Assembly: GCA_039636775.1 (NCBI GenBank)
Contig: CP143429.1
Span: 2,170,001 to 2,234,000 of the forward strand
DNA length: 64,000 nucleotides
Direction: 5' to 3'
DNA from: Micrococcaceae bacterium Sec5.8
GTDB taxonomy: Bacteria > Actinomycetota > Actinomycetes > Actinomycetales > Micrococcaceae
In this document: piece after piece, positions 50,357 through 59,363 of the stretch
Numbering within the stretch: the stretch's first letter is position 1
Layout of the letters: each line of letters starts with the position of its first letter
Made by a program: the position numbers and the translations under genes
The notes under the pieces: model-generated
What the model was told of the DNA's origin: nothing
The model's input: only the letters and a program-made list of their open reading frames with translations
Database searches by the model: none

Positions 50357-51466
50357 CTATTGACTGTTACGGATCCATTCCGGATCAGCGTCGCCGCCGG
50401 CCACGGCCGCCGGCTCCGTGTCGTCGCCGGCGGTGAACAGTTCCAACGGGTCCTGCGCGAAGATGCCTGGCGGCACGGCGAACCCGAGGTGTGTCCAGGC
50501 CGGGGCGAGGGCGATCCGCCCCCGCGGGGTGCGTCCCAGCAGGCCCTCGCGGACGAGGTACGGCTCGGCGACGGTTTCCACCGTCTCTGTTTCCTCGCCG
50601 ACGGCGATGGCCAGCGTGGACAGGCCCACGGGTCCGCCGCCGAATTTAGTGATGAGGGCTTCGAGGACGGCGCGGTCCAGCCGGTCCAGGCCACGTTTGT
50701 CCACTTCGTACATGTCCAGCGCCGCGGACGCGGCCCGGGCATCGATTTGCTCAATCCCGTGCACCAGGGCCCAGTCGCGGACCCGGCGCAGGAGGCGGTT
50801 GGCGATACGGGGCGTCCCGCGGGACCGTCCCGCAATTTCACTGAACCCGGCGGAATTGACCTTCAGGTCCAGGAGGCCCGCGGAGCGCCGGAGCACGAGT
50901 TCGAGCTCGGCCACTGAGTAGAACTCGAGGTGCCCGGTGAAGCCGAAGCGGTCCCGGAGCGGACCGGGAAGCAGGCCGGCGCGGGTGGTGGCGCCCACCA
51001 AAGTAAACGGCGGAAGTTCCAAGGGAATGGCGGTGGCCCCGGCGCCCTTGCCGACCACGATGTCGACCCGGAAGTCCTCCATCGCCATGTAGAGCATTTC
51101 CTCGGCCGGCCGGGACATCCGGTGGATCTCGTCAAGGAAAAGGACTTCCCCTTCGGACAACGAGGACAAAATGGCGGCAAGGTCGCCGGCGTGCTGGATG
51201 GCGGGGCCGCTGCTGATCCGCAGCGGGGCGTTCATTTCAGCAGCAATGATCATCGACAGCGTGGTCTTGCCCAGTCCCGGCGGGCCGGAGAGCAGGACGT
51301 GGTCGGCGCTGCGGCCCCGCATGCGGGAGGCCTCCAAAACCAGCGAGAGCTGTTTACGGACCCGGTGCTGGCCCACGAAGTCGTGCAGGTTCTTGGGCCG
51401 AAGGGCGGCTTCGATGACGCGCTCCTCCGGTTCCTCTCCCCCGGCGACGACCGACGGCTCAGCCAC
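50357..51466 (-). CDS. ruvB: Holliday junction branch-migration ATPase RuvB
   Basis: Start at GTG 51466 ([32 protein letters not shown]), overlapping the ruvA stop by 8 nt; 369 residues. A longer frame into ruvA is unlikely. AAA+ motor: Walker [22 protein letters not shown], Walker [37 protein letters not shown], sensor 1 [21 protein letters not shown]. The C-terminal winged-helix has [16 protein letters not shown]. It drives branch migration with RuvA. The last gene of ruvC-ruvA-ruvB; the order is conserved with yebC and pdxT. Confidence 0.97.
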   Translation of the reverse strand: MAEPSVVAGGEEPEERVIEAALRPKNLHDFVGQHRVRKQLSLVLEASRMRGRSADHVLLSGPPGLGKTTLSMIIAAEMNAPLRISSGPAIQHAGDLAAILSSLSEGEVLFLDEIHRMSRPAEEMLYMAMEDFRVDIVVGKGAGATAIPLELPPFTLVGATTRAGLLPGPLRDRFGFTGHLEFYSVAELELVLRRSAGLLDLKVNSAGFSEIAGRSRGTPRIANRLLRRVRDWALVHGIEQIDARAASAALDMYEVDKRGLDRLDRAVLEALITKFGGGPVGLSTLAIAVGEETETVETVAEPYLVREGLLGRTPRGRIALAPAWTHLGFAVPPGIFAQDPLELFTAGDDTEPAAVAGGDADPEWIRNSQ

Positions 51467-52106
51467 GGGCGCCGGCCCTGTTCCCGGCGCGGGCGCCGTC
51501 CTGGCCCAGCCAGCGCAAGGTGGCGCGCAGGATCTCGGCAACATTGCCCTTCTCGGCCAGCTCCGGGTAATCGGCGAGGGACTTCTCGATGCTGGACGTC
51601 GCGTCCTTCTCGGACCAGCCCAGGCTCGTCATGGCCGCGACGACCTGCGGCTTCCAGACCGACTCGGACGACGCCGGCGGCGCTGTGGAACTGGCGGCCG
51701 TGCCGTGCGGCACCAGCTTTCCCGCCAGTTCAAGGACGATCCGCCCGGCCACCTTGGGCCCGATGCCGGGCACCTTGGTGAAGGCTTTGCCGTCCCCGGA
51801 GTGCGCGGCGACGCGGATTGCTTCGGGCTCGTGCACGGCCAGGACGGCGAGGGCCAGCCGGGGTCCGACGCCGCTGACGCTGAGAAGGATGTCAAAGACC
51901 TCGCGTTCGTCGTCGGAGCCGAATCCGAACAAGGTGAGGGAGTCCTCGCGCACGATCAGGGAGGTGAAGAGCTTTCCCTCCTCACCGGCGCGCAGCCTGC
52001 TGAGGGTCTGCGGGGTGGCGTTCACGCTCATACCGGCGCCGTTGAGGTCGATCACGGCGGAAGCCAGGCCGACGTGCGCTACGGTTCCGCGGAGAAAACT
52101 GATCAA
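51459..52106 (-). CDS. ruvA: Holliday junction DNA-binding protein RuvA
   Basis: 215 residues, TTG start with AGGAG 8 nt upstream. It tetramerises on four-way junctions and recruits RuvB. Domain I is the OB fold ([31 protein letters not shown]), domain II has two helix-hairpin-helix motifs ([19 protein letters not shown] and [23 protein letters not shown]), and domain III is the mobile RuvB-binding region ([27 protein letters not shown]). A short basic tail follows. A LexA-like box lies upstream, and ruvB overlaps its end. Confidence 0.97.
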   Translation of the reverse strand: MISFLRGTVAHVGLASAVIDLNGAGMSVNATPQTLSRLRAGEEGKLFTSLIVREDSLTLFGFGSDDEREVFDILLSVSGVGPRLALAVLAVHEPEAIRVAAHSGDGKAFTKVPGIGPKVAGRIVLELAGKLVPHGTAASSTAPPASSESVWKPQVVAAMTSLGWSEKDATSSIEKSLADYPELAEKGNVAEILRATLRWLGQDGARAGNRAGARG

Positions 52107-52159
52107 AGCCGGGCTCCTGAAAATTCAGCTGAAAAGGGAAACCGGGAACACCCGGCTAT

Positions 52160-52175
52160 CCGAACATATCTACGA
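52160..52175. promoter_or_regulatory. LexA-like (SOS) box upstream of ruvAB
   Basis: CCGAACATATCTACGA agrees at 13 of 16 positions with TCGAACATATGTTCGA, an ideal actinobacterial LexA palindrome. The GAAC half-site is perfect and the other half-site degenerate. It is 54 bp upstream of the ruvA start. Confidence 0.45.
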
Positions 52176-52212
52176 ATAGCCTAGCAAGTTCCGCGGCGGC
52201 ACGGCCGGACAT

Positions 52213-52791
52213 TCAGCGCGCGCGGCGCGCCTTCGCCTCAGCGTCCGCCCAGGCCCGCTGGGCCGGGGTGAGCGACAGACTGCCCGGCCCGGTGGTAGCC
52301 ACCGACGCGCCGCTCCCGGCCCGCCACGCATGGGTAATCGCCAGCGCCAGGGCGTCGGCGGCGTCGGCGGGGCGGGGCGGGGCATCGAGGCGAAGAATCT
52401 TGGTAACCAGCTTGGTGACTGCGTCCTTGTTCGAGGTTCCGCTGCCGGTCACGGCCGCTTTGACCTCGGACGGGGTGTGCAGCGCTACCGGGATGCCGCG
52501 CCGCGCGGCGGCGGCGATCACGACGCCGGATGCCTGCGCCACGCCCATGACGGTGCTGACATTGAGTTGGGAGAACACCCGCTCGACGGCGAGGACGTGC
52601 GGTTCGTATTGGTCCAGCCACTCGTCAATGGAGGTGGCGATCACGAGCAGGCGCTGGTCCAGGCTCTCCTGCGGAGAGGTTCCGACGACGCCGAACGCCA
52701 CCATGGTGGCGCGGCGGTTCTTCTCGACGTCCACGACGCCGATCCCGCAGCGGGTGAGGCCCGGGTCGACGCCGAGGACGCGAAGGGTCAC
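52213..52791 (-). CDS. ruvC: Crossover junction endodeoxyribonuclease RuvC
   Basis: 192 residues, GTG start overlapping the yebC stop by 4 nt (GTGA). It resolves Holliday junctions by symmetric nicking. RNase H-like core with four acidic residues: [57 protein letters not shown] and [14 protein letters not shown]. It belongs with ruvA and ruvB; the 106-nt gap to ruvA includes the LexA-like box and a small hairpin, so ruvAB may also have an internal promoter. Confidence 0.97.
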   Translation of the reverse strand: MTLRVLGVDPGLTRCGIGVVDVEKNRRATMVAFGVVGTSPQESLDQRLLVIATSIDEWLDQYEPHVLAVERVFSQLNVSTVMGVAQASGVVIAAAARRGIPVALHTPSEVKAAVTGSGTSNKDAVTKLVTKILRLDAPPRPADAADALALAITHAWRAGSGASVATTGPGSLSLTPAQRAWADAEAKARRAR

Positions 52792-53543
52792 TCGGCTTCC
52801 AGTGCGGCCTGCACTTCGTCGCTGAGATCGGCGTTGCTGTACACGTTCTGGACGTCATCGAGCTCTTCAAGGGCATCGACGAGCTTCAGGAATTTCTTGG
52901 CCGCCTCGAGGTCCAGCGGCACCTGCATGGAGGGCACGAATTCGGCCTCGTCGGTGTCGTACTCAATTCCGGCTTCCTTGAGCGCATCCCGGATGGCCTG
53001 CAGGTCCGTCGGTTCGGAGTGGATCTCAAAGGTCTCGCCGTTGTCCTTGACTTCCTCGGCCCCGGCATCGAGGACGGCCATGAGGATGTCGTCCTCGCCC
53101 AGGCCGTTTTTCTGCAGCGAGACAACGCCCTTGCGGGAGAAGAGGTAGCTGACCGACCCGGGGTCGGCGATGGTCCCGCCGTTGCGGGAGATGGCGAGCC
53201 GGACCTCGGAGGCGGCACGGTTCTTATTGTCCGTAAGGCACTCGATCAGCAGCGCGGAGCCCTGCGGGCCGCGGCTTTCGTACATGATCTCGGTGTAGTC
53301 CACCACTTCGCCGGTGAGGCCGGCACCGCGCTTAATGGCACGGTCGATGTTGTCCGCGGGGACGGAGGTCTTCTTGGCTTTGGTGACGGCGAGTTCCAGG
53401 CCGGGGTTGCCGGCGAGGTCCGGCCCGCCCATGCGTGCAGCGACTTCGATGTTCTTGATCAGCTTGGCGAACGACTTGGCCCTGCGGCTGTCGAGGATGG
53501 CCTTCTTATGCTTGGTCGTCGCCCATTTGGAGTGGCCTGACAT
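52788..53543 (-). CDS. yebC: YebC/PmpR-family transcription/translation regulator
   Basis: 251 residues, ATG start. The N-terminus [39 protein letters not shown] is the YebC signature, and [15 protein letters not shown] and [28 protein letters not shown] follow. Recent work links YebC-family proteins to easing of ribosome stalling at proline runs as well as DNA binding. It lies between ruvC (4-nt overlap) and pdxT (3 nt), the common actinobacterial arrangement. Confidence 0.96.
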   Translation of the reverse strand: MSGHSKWATTKHKKAILDSRRAKSFAKLIKNIEVAARMGGPDLAGNPGLELAVTKAKKTSVPADNIDRAIKRGAGLTGEVVDYTEIMYESRGPQGSALLIECLTDNKNRAASEVRLAISRNGGTIADPGSVSYLFSRKGVVSLQKNGLGEDDILMAVLDAGAEEVKDNGETFEIHSEPTDLQAIRDALKEAGIEYDTDEAEFVPSMQVPLDLEAAKKFLKLVDALEELDDVQNVYSNADLSDEVQAALEAE

Positions 53544-53546
53544 GCT

Positions 53547-54248
53547 TTACGCTTCTCCTCTGATCATTCGAATAAACAATTCGTGCACGCGCTTCTCCCC
53601 TGTCACTTCCGGGTGGAAGGAGGTGGCCAGCAGCTTGCCGGAACGCACTGCAACAATTCTAGCCGTCCCCGCCAGCGCCTCGGGGTGGGAGGCCTTGGCG
53701 GGCTCCACTTTGGCGAGCACCTCCACCCCGGTGCCGACGCGTTCCACCCAGGGTCCGCGGATGAAGACGGCGTGCACCGGGGCCACCCCGTTCGCGGTGG
53801 CGCTGAAGTCGAGGCCGCGGAAGTCGAGGTCGGTTTCGAAGGACTCGCGCTGCCGGCCGAAGGCGTTCCGGCGCACGGTGATGTCCAGACCGCCAAACGT
53901 TTGTTGCGGGTTGCCGGCGAGGTCTCTCGCGGGGTCGGCGATTTCCTCGGCAAGGAGAATCATCCCGGCGCAGGAGCCGTAGACCGGCAGCCCGTCCTGG
54001 ATACGCTTGCGCAGCGGTTCGCGGAGCCCGAAGGCCCGGGACAGTTTGTCGATGGTGGTGGATTCGCCGCCGGGGATCACAAGGCCGTCGAGGCCCTCGA
54101 GCTCGGCGGGCCGGCGGACACCAATGCCCGTGGCGCCGGCGTCTTCCACCGCGTGCAGGTGTTCGCGGAAATCGCCCTGAAGTGCCAGAACGCCAATCCG
54201 CAGGCCTGTTCCCGCGCGGGAAGGGGGCACAGAAGTGGGGTTGGTCAT
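53547..54248 (-). CDS. pdxT: Pyridoxal 5'-phosphate synthase glutaminase subunit
   Basis: Start chosen at ATG 54248 ([10 protein letters not shown]); 233 residues, the family length plus a short N-terminal extension. It releases ammonia from glutamine for PdxS. Class I amidotransferase: [23 protein letters not shown] at the N-terminus, [15 protein letters not shown], nucleophile Cys in [16 protein letters not shown], and the His/Glu pair in [15 protein letters not shown]. Its partner pdxS lies 8.7 kb away on the same strand, with seven genes in between, whereas the two are often close. It heads the run pdxT-yebC-ruvC. Confidence 0.96.
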   Translation of the reverse strand: MTNPTSVPPSRAGTGLRIGVLALQGDFREHLHAVEDAGATGIGVRRPAELEGLDGLVIPGGESTTIDKLSRAFGLREPLRKRIQDGLPVYGSCAGMILLAEEIADPARDLAGNPQQTFGGLDITVRRNAFGRQRESFETDLDFRGLDFSATANGVAPVHAVFIRGPWVERVGTGVEVLAKVEPAKASHPEALAGTARIVAVRSGKLLATSFHPEVTGEKRVHELFIRMIRGEA

Positions 54249-54317
54249 CCGAACAGCATAGTGGCCGGAAAGCCCCCCGCGCCGCGGCCCTGCGCCGCTT
54301 CCATGCCGTCGCTGGGA

Positions 54318-54323
54318 TATATT
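54318..54323 (+). promoter_or_regulatory. -10 element of murT, leaderless configuration
   Basis: TATATT ends 7 bp before the murT ATG at 54331, so transcription would start at or next to the A of ATG. No ribosome-binding site is present in between. Confidence 0.55.
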
Positions 54324-54330
54324 ACAAAGC

Positions 54331-55650
54331 ATGTTTTACTTCAGCGTTCCGCTCGGCAAGCTCGTCCGCCGGGTCTCCCGGCTCAGGGGCGGAGGCTCAG
54401 CCCTCCCCGGGCTCGTCGTCGAAAAGATCGATCCCGGGTTCATGCGCAGGACGCTTTCCACCTTGCCGCACGGTGTGGCCGTCGTGAGCGGCACGAACGG
54501 CAAGACGACCACCACCAAGATGGTGGTGGAACTGCTGGAGAGCCAGGGCCTGAAGGTCTTCACCAACCGCACCGGCAGCAATTTCACCCGCGGTGTGGCC
54601 GCTGCGCTGATCGGCGAGGTGGACTGGCGGGGCAGGCTCGACGCCGACGTCGCGGTCCTGGAACTGGACGAGGCCCACGCGGTGCACTTCGTCAACCAGG
54701 TGCCGCCACGCTACAGCCTGCTGCTCAATGTCCTGCGCGACCAGCTGGACCGCTTTGGCGAGATTGACAAGACCGCGCAACTGCTCCAGCACATCGCCGC
54801 CAAAACCACCGGCACTGTGGTGTTGAACCGGGAGGACCCGCGCGTCGCCCGAATCGCGGAATCGCTCAAGACAAACACCCTCACCGGTCCCGGCGTCCTC
54901 TACTTCGGTCTGGACGATTCGCTGCTGAGCACGTTCCCGAACGACGACGAGATGCGGGCGGCTCCCGGCAGCCCGGTGCCGCCGGCTCCCGCCAAGCCGC
55001 ACGCCGACGTCGTGCTCCGCCGGGTGGGTGTGGCGGATGCGGACTTCGAGTACGACGGCGTCACTGCTACCACGGCGATGAAGCTCCGCGGCGTCTACAA
55101 CATCTTCAATGCGGCGGCAGCGCTCACGTTGGCGCGGGCCATTGCAGTGAAGGACACGGTCCAGGGGACGACGGCTGCCGCGGACAATGCGGGGCTGCTG
55201 AAGGCACTGTCCCAGGTGGCGCCGGCCTTCGGCCGCGGCGAAAGCCTGGTGGTCGGCGGCTTGCCCCTGGATCTGGTGCTGGTTAAGAACCCCAGCGGCT
55301 TCCGCCTCGGGCTGAAGTCCTTTCCGGCCGAGGGCTACGCCACCATGATCGCCATTAATGACAACTACGCCGACGGCCGGGACATGTCCTGGCTCTGGGA
55401 CGTGGAGTTCGACACCCTCCGCGCAGGCGGCGTGGAGCAGCTGAGCGGCTCCCGCGCCTACGACATGGCCCTCCGTCTGCAGTACGACGACGTCCCGATC
55501 CGCGCCGTGAACACCGAGATCGCACCGGCGCTGGCCGCCTTCATCAGCGGCGCCAACGACAAGCCCAAGCGGGTTTTCTGCACCTACACAGCGATGCTGG
55601 CAATCCGCCGTGAGCTGTCCAAAATCACCACAGTGGAGGTGGTCTCTTGA
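54331..55650 (+). CDS. murT: Lipid II isoglutaminyl synthase, Mur ligase-like subunit MurT
   Basis: 439 residues, ATG start. With GatD it amidates the alpha-carboxyl of D-Glu in lipid II, using ATP to activate the substrate. The P-loop [14 protein letters not shown] is at residues 51-64, [17 protein letters not shown] and [12 protein letters not shown] follow, then [16 protein letters not shown] of the Mur central domain. The C-terminal DUF1727 part ([24 protein letters not shown]) binds GatD. Between residues about 211 and 225 there is a Pro-rich linker rather than the four-Cys zinc ribbon of staphylococcal MurT. Translationally coupled to gatD. Confidence 0.95.
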   Translation: MFYFSVPLGKLVRRVSRLRGGGSALPGLVVEKIDPGFMRRTLSTLPHGVAVVSGTNGKTTTTKMVVELLESQGLKVFTNRTGSNFTRGVAAALIGEVDWRGRLDADVAVLELDEAHAVHFVNQVPPRYSLLLNVLRDQLDRFGEIDKTAQLLQHIAAKTTGTVVLNREDPRVARIAESLKTNTLTGPGVLYFGLDDSLLSTFPNDDEMRAAPGSPVPPAPAKPHADVVLRRVGVADADFEYDGVTATTAMKLRGVYNIFNAAAALTLARAIAVKDTVQGTTAAADNAGLLKALSQVAPAFGRGESLVVGGLPLDLVLVKNPSGFRLGLKSFPAEGYATMIAINDNYADGRDMSWLWDVEFDTLRAGGVEQLSGSRAYDMALRLQYDDVPIRAVNTEIAPALAAFISGANDKPKRVFCTYTAMLAIRRELSKITTVEVVS

Positions 55651-56444
55651 CCCCCCAGTCCCCCGCCGGCGAACCGCATTTGTCCTTCGGTCACGAGCTC
55701 CCGCCCGGGGAAGCCCCGGGAGCCGGCAAGGGCGCGATCCGGGTCCTGCAGCTGTACCCGCGCGACATGAACATCTACGGCGACTGGGGCAACGCCCTGG
55801 TGCTGGCACAGCGGCTGCGCTGGCACGGCTACACCCCGGAACTGCTCGAATACAACGTAGGCGATGAGTTTCCGGCGGACATCGACCTGATCGTTGGCGG
55901 CGGCGGACAGGACAGCGGCCAACTCGTCATCCAGGATGACCTGTTCTCGCGTGGGCCCGTGCTCAAGGAACTGGCCGAGGACGGCACCCCGATGCTGGTG
56001 ATCTGCGGCCTTTACCAGCTGTTCGGAAAGTTCTTTAAAACCCGGACGGGCTCCGTCATTCCCGGGATCGGTATCCTGGACGTGGAAACCCACGGCACTG
56101 ACGAACGGCTCATTGGCAACGTCGCGGTGTCCTCCCCCGAGTTCGGCACCGTCCTGGGGTACGAGAACCACAGCGGGCAGACCACCCTCGGGGCGGGCCT
56201 CGCACCCCTGGGGTCCAGCGCCAAGGGCACCGGCAACAACAGCAGTGACGGCCAGGAGGGTGCCCGCTACCGGAACATTGTGGCGAGCTACCTGCACGGT
56301 TCCCTTCTTCCGAAAAACCCTGCCCTGGCGGACTTCCTCATCCGGACTGCCGTCGAACGCAAGTACGGCAGCTTTTCCCCGGGTGCCCCGGATGACTCTT
56401 ACGCGGCCCTCGCCCGGGAACACGCCGCCCGCCGCCCGCGCTGA
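55647..56444 (+). CDS. gatD: Lipid II isoglutaminyl synthase, glutaminase subunit GatD
   Basis: 265 residues, TTG start overlapping the murT stop (TTGA) with GGAGGTGG upstream. It supplies ammonia to MurT from glutamine. It is a class I glutamine amidotransferase of the CobB/CobQ type: IRVLQLYPRDMNIYGDWGNALVLAQRL at the N-terminus, DLIVGGGGQDSGQ, nucleophile Cys in MLVICGLYQLFGKFF, and the catalytic His in VASYLHGSLLPKNPALADFLI. N- and C-terminal extensions of about 20-30 residues are not part of the core. Confidence 0.95.
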   Translation: MTPQSPAGEPHLSFGHELPPGEAPGAGKGAIRVLQLYPRDMNIYGDWGNALVLAQRLRWHGYTPELLEYNVGDEFPADIDLIVGGGGQDSGQLVIQDDLFSRGPVLKELAEDGTPMLVICGLYQLFGKFFKTRTGSVIPGIGILDVETHGTDERLIGNVAVSSPEFGTVLGYENHSGQTTLGAGLAPLGSSAKGTGNNSSDGQEGARYRNIVASYLHGSLLPKNPALADFLIRTAVERKYGSFSPGAPDDSYAALAREHAARRPR

Positions 56445-56541
56445 CGGCCACGGCGCGGTGCGAGGTATCCGGGTAGCATGGGTCACGCGCGCCGCGCCCC
56501 GCGGTCTGTCCCATAACCGTCGCTCGAAATTGGAGTCCGCC

Positions 56542-57642
56542 ATGGTTGCCGATCCAGATCCCGAACTGGTTTTCGCCATCCCGGGCGAGATCTCAGCGCC
56601 CACCGGCGGCTACGCCTACGATCGCAGCCTCCTGGCGCACCTGCCTGGCGCCGGCATCCGGGTGCAGCACCTTCAGCTCCCGGGCTCGTGGCCGACTCCC
56701 ACGGCAGCTGACGTTGAACACACCAGGGGCCTCCTCGGGTCGCTCCACCACCGGGCCACCGTCCTGGTGGACGGTCTGGCGTTCGGCGCGTTCCCGGATT
56801 CGCTGCTGGAGACGTTGGGACAGGGGACCGGCCAGCGGATCGTGGCCCTGGTCCACCACCCGCTGGCACTGGAATCCGGGCTCCAGGAAGACGAGCGCCG
56901 GTTGCTTGAGACAACCGAGCGCCACGCCCTGGCATGCGCAGCGCACGTGATTGCCACCAGCGCGGTGACAGCCCGGACACTGACCCGCGACTACGGCGTC
57001 CCGGCCGGAAAGATCACGGTCGCCTGTCCCGGGACACTGCCGGCGCGCCGCGCTGAAGGTTCCGGCCGCACGCGCGGGGCGGAACTGCTCTGCGTCGGAT
57101 CAGTCTCTCCGCGCAAGGCCTATGGCGTCCTTGCCGTGGCACTTTCCCAGCTGACGGAGCTGGACTGGCACCTCACCATCGCCGGTGAGACGCACCGGGA
57201 CCCGGTCGAGCACACCCGCGTGGCTGCCCTCCTCGAGGCCCACGGCCTTGCCGGGCGGGTCACTTTTGCCGGCGTCCTGACGGCAGCTGAGCTCGACGCC
57301 GCCTACCAGTCCAGCGACCTCTTCCTCATGCCCTCCCTCTATGAGGGCTACGGCATGGCATTGGCCGAGGCCATGTCCCACGGCCTGCCGATCATCTGCA
57401 CCACCGGCGGGGCCGCTGCCGAGACGGTGCCGGACGAAGCGGCCGTCAAGGTCCCGCCCGGTGACCCGCTAGCCCTCGGCACCGCCGTCCGTCAGCTTTT
57501 GACCCGTCCGCAGCACCTCGCCAGCCTTGGGGAGCGCTCCTGGGCGGCAGGGCAGACCCTTCCGCCCTGGTCTGACACTGCCGGCCGCGTCGCTGACGTC
57601 GTGCGGGCTGTGGCCCGGTCGCTCCCGGAGCGCGCGGCATGA
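56542..57642 (+). CDS. Glycosyltransferase family 4, unassigned
   Basis: Start at ATG 56542; 366 residues. GT-B fold, retaining GT4 type. The N-terminal acceptor domain has IPGEISAPTGGYAYDRSLLAHL, and the C-terminal donor domain has LLCVGSVSPRKAYGVLAVAL and LMPSLYEGYGMALAEAMSHGLPIICTTGGAAAE, the E-x7-E donor motif. It overlaps the methyltransferase start by 4 nt (ATGA) and lies 97 nt after gatD. Coupling suggests that glycosylation and methylation act on the same molecule. Donor and acceptor are unknown; nothing shows that it works on peptidoglycan beyond the location near murT-gatD. Confidence 0.88.
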   Translation: MVADPDPELVFAIPGEISAPTGGYAYDRSLLAHLPGAGIRVQHLQLPGSWPTPTAADVEHTRGLLGSLHHRATVLVDGLAFGAFPDSLLETLGQGTGQRIVALVHHPLALESGLQEDERRLLETTERHALACAAHVIATSAVTARTLTRDYGVPAGKITVACPGTLPARRAEGSGRTRGAELLCVGSVSPRKAYGVLAVALSQLTELDWHLTIAGETHRDPVEHTRVAALLEAHGLAGRVTFAGVLTAAELDAAYQSSDLFLMPSLYEGYGMALAEAMSHGLPIICTTGGAAAETVPDEAAVKVPPGDPLALGTAVRQLLTRPQHLASLGERSWAAGQTLPPWSDTAGRVADVVRAVARSLPERAA

Positions 57643-58514
57643 GCGGCTTCAGCCCGGAGTGGCTGGACCTGCGCGAACCGGCCGACCACCGGGCCCGGGA
57701 TGCGTCTTTGGCACAGCAGATGGCTGCCCACTTCGCGGCACACGCGCATGTCAGCGTGGTGGATCTGGGCTGCGGTTCCGGGTCCAACCTGCGGGGCACC
57801 GCGCAGTACCTGCCGGACCGCCAGTCCTGGCGGCTGGTGGACTACGACGCACAGCTGTTGACCTGGGCCCGGGAACGCCTGGTCGAGTGGGCTGATGAGA
57901 GCCGGACCGAGGGCGCCCTCCTCCGGCTGCGCAAGGAGAACAAGCGCATCGACGTCAGCTTCGCCGAGGCTGACCTCACGCGCGAGCTGGCGCAAGTGTT
58001 GATCCCGGCGCCTGATCTGGTCACGGCCGCCGCACTGTTCGACCTGGTTTCGGAACCGTGGCTGGAGCTGTTCACGGCCGCCCTCGGCGCGGCCGGGCTG
58101 CCGCTCTACACCGTCCTGAGCTACGACGGCCGGCAGGAATGGCAGCCACCCCACCAGCAGGACGGGCGTGTGCTGCGCGCGTTCAACGGCCACCAGCAGT
58201 GGGACAAAGGATTCGGTTCTGCTACCGGCCCGCGGGCCGCGGCTGTGCTGTCCGGGCTGCTCGAGGCGCGCGGCTACGCCGTGCACACCGCCGGCTCGCC
58301 CTGGCTGCTCGGACCGGATGATCCGGATCTCCGGCACGAACTCGCCACCGGCATCGCCGCAGCCGCTGTGGAGACACAGGAGCTGACACCGGAGGAAGCC
58401 GCCGACTGGCTGGCCGTCCGCCGGGAGCCGGGCCACGCCACGATCGGCCACACCGACATTTTCGCCACGCCCTGGCTGTCCCCGGCCACGGCGCCGTTCA
58501 GCCAGGACCGATGA
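57639..58514 (+). CDS. Class I SAM-dependent methyltransferase
   Basis: 291 residues, ATG start overlapping the glycosyltransferase stop (ATGA). The Rossmann SAM site is VSVVDLGCGSGSNLRGTAQYL (motif I, about residues 36-56) followed by WRLVDYDAQLLTWARERL (motif II). FAEADLTREL and PDLVTAAALFDLVSEPWLELF are the next conserved strands. The C-terminal region (ADWLAVRREPGHATIGHTDIFATP) is not diagnostic. The 3' end overlaps the opposing hydrolase gene by 17 bp. It probably methylates the product of the preceding GT4; no direct evidence for O-, N- or C-methylation. Confidence 0.85.
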   Translation: MSGFSPEWLDLREPADHRARDASLAQQMAAHFAAHAHVSVVDLGCGSGSNLRGTAQYLPDRQSWRLVDYDAQLLTWARERLVEWADESRTEGALLRLRKENKRIDVSFAEADLTRELAQVLIPAPDLVTAAALFDLVSEPWLELFTAALGAAGLPLYTVLSYDGRQEWQPPHQQDGRVLRAFNGHQQWDKGFGSATGPRAAAVLSGLLEARGYAVHTAGSPWLLGPDDPDLRHELATGIAAAAVETQELTPEEAADWLAVRREPGHATIGHTDIFATPWLSPATAPFSQDR

Positions 58515-59334
58515 ACGCGAGGATGTCCCGGGTGATGCGGCTGCTTGAGGCTGCCCGGATGTGGCCCTTGCCCTCGTACCAGATGAGGGTGCAGTCCGGA
58601 ATGAGCCCGGCTGTTTCCCGGGCAATTTCGCGGGGAAAGAACTGGTCCGACCCGCCGCAGATCAGCAGCACTGGCCGCCGGATCAACGGCAGGACCTCCC
58701 GGGAATCGAAGGACACTTCGCCCTGGACCTCGGTGAGGACGTCCTGGGAGGGATAGTCCCGTCCGCTGAGGAGCCGGCGGCTGATGACCGGTCCCATCAG
58801 GCGCCGGAGCCACAGCATGCCCCGGCCCGGCAGCAGGTATTCGGCGAGGACAATTCCCGCACGGCCCGTTTCTCCCGTGGCCAGGGCCTGCGCCATCCGC
58901 GAATCCACGTCCTTGCCCCAGTCGCTCAACTCCGCAGCGGCCACCACCATGGCCAGGTGGCCGAACGAGTCGGGGTGCCGCGCCGCCAGGTACTGGGCGA
59001 TCATTCCGCCGAATGATTCCGCCACGACAATGTCCACGCGCCCGCCGAACTCCCGGGCGATAAGCCCTGCGTAATCGTCCGCCATGTCCGCGACAGTGTG
59101 CTCCGGTGGCATGCCCCGGCGCCGGGTGACAATCCAGACCGTGTATCCGGCCGAACAAAGAGGCTCAAACTGCCGGCGGATGGCCCGGCGCAGGATCCCC
59201 TGCGGCACGGTGCTGCCCGGCCCGCCCTGGATGAAGAGGAGGGTCTTCATCCCGCTGCCCAGGCTCAGATAGTCCATCCCGTTGGAGAAGGTTCCGTTCC
59301 GGGTTCCCTTGCCCGCCTCCGCTGTTCTGCCCAC
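58498..59334 (-). CDS. Alpha/beta-hydrolase
   Basis: Start set at GTG 59334 because AGGAGG lies 7 nt upstream; 278 residues. Alpha/beta-hydrolase fold: oxyanion-hole region LLFIQGGPGSTVPQG, nucleophile elbow VVAESFGGMIAQYLA (G/A-x-S-x-G pattern), acidic residue in LLICGGSDQFFP, and His in YEGKGHIRAASS. A lid-like helical region lies in the middle. It is 29 nt downstream of the CapA-like gene, so they may be co-transcribed. The 3' end overlaps the methyltransferase by 17 bp. Substrate unknown. Confidence 0.82.
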   Translation of the reverse strand: MGRTAEAGKGTRNGTFSNGMDYLSLGSGMKTLLFIQGGPGSTVPQGILRRAIRRQFEPLCSAGYTVWIVTRRRGMPPEHTVADMADDYAGLIAREFGGRVDIVVAESFGGMIAQYLAARHPDSFGHLAMVVAAAELSDWGKDVDSRMAQALATGETGRAGIVLAEYLLPGRGMLWLRRLMGPVISRRLLSGRDYPSQDVLTEVQGEVSFDSREVLPLIRRPVLLICGGSDQFFPREIARETAGLIPDCTLIWYEGKGHIRAASSSRITRDILAFIGPG

Positions 59335-59363
59335 GAAAGCCTCCTGTTCCGTTCCGCCGGGTC

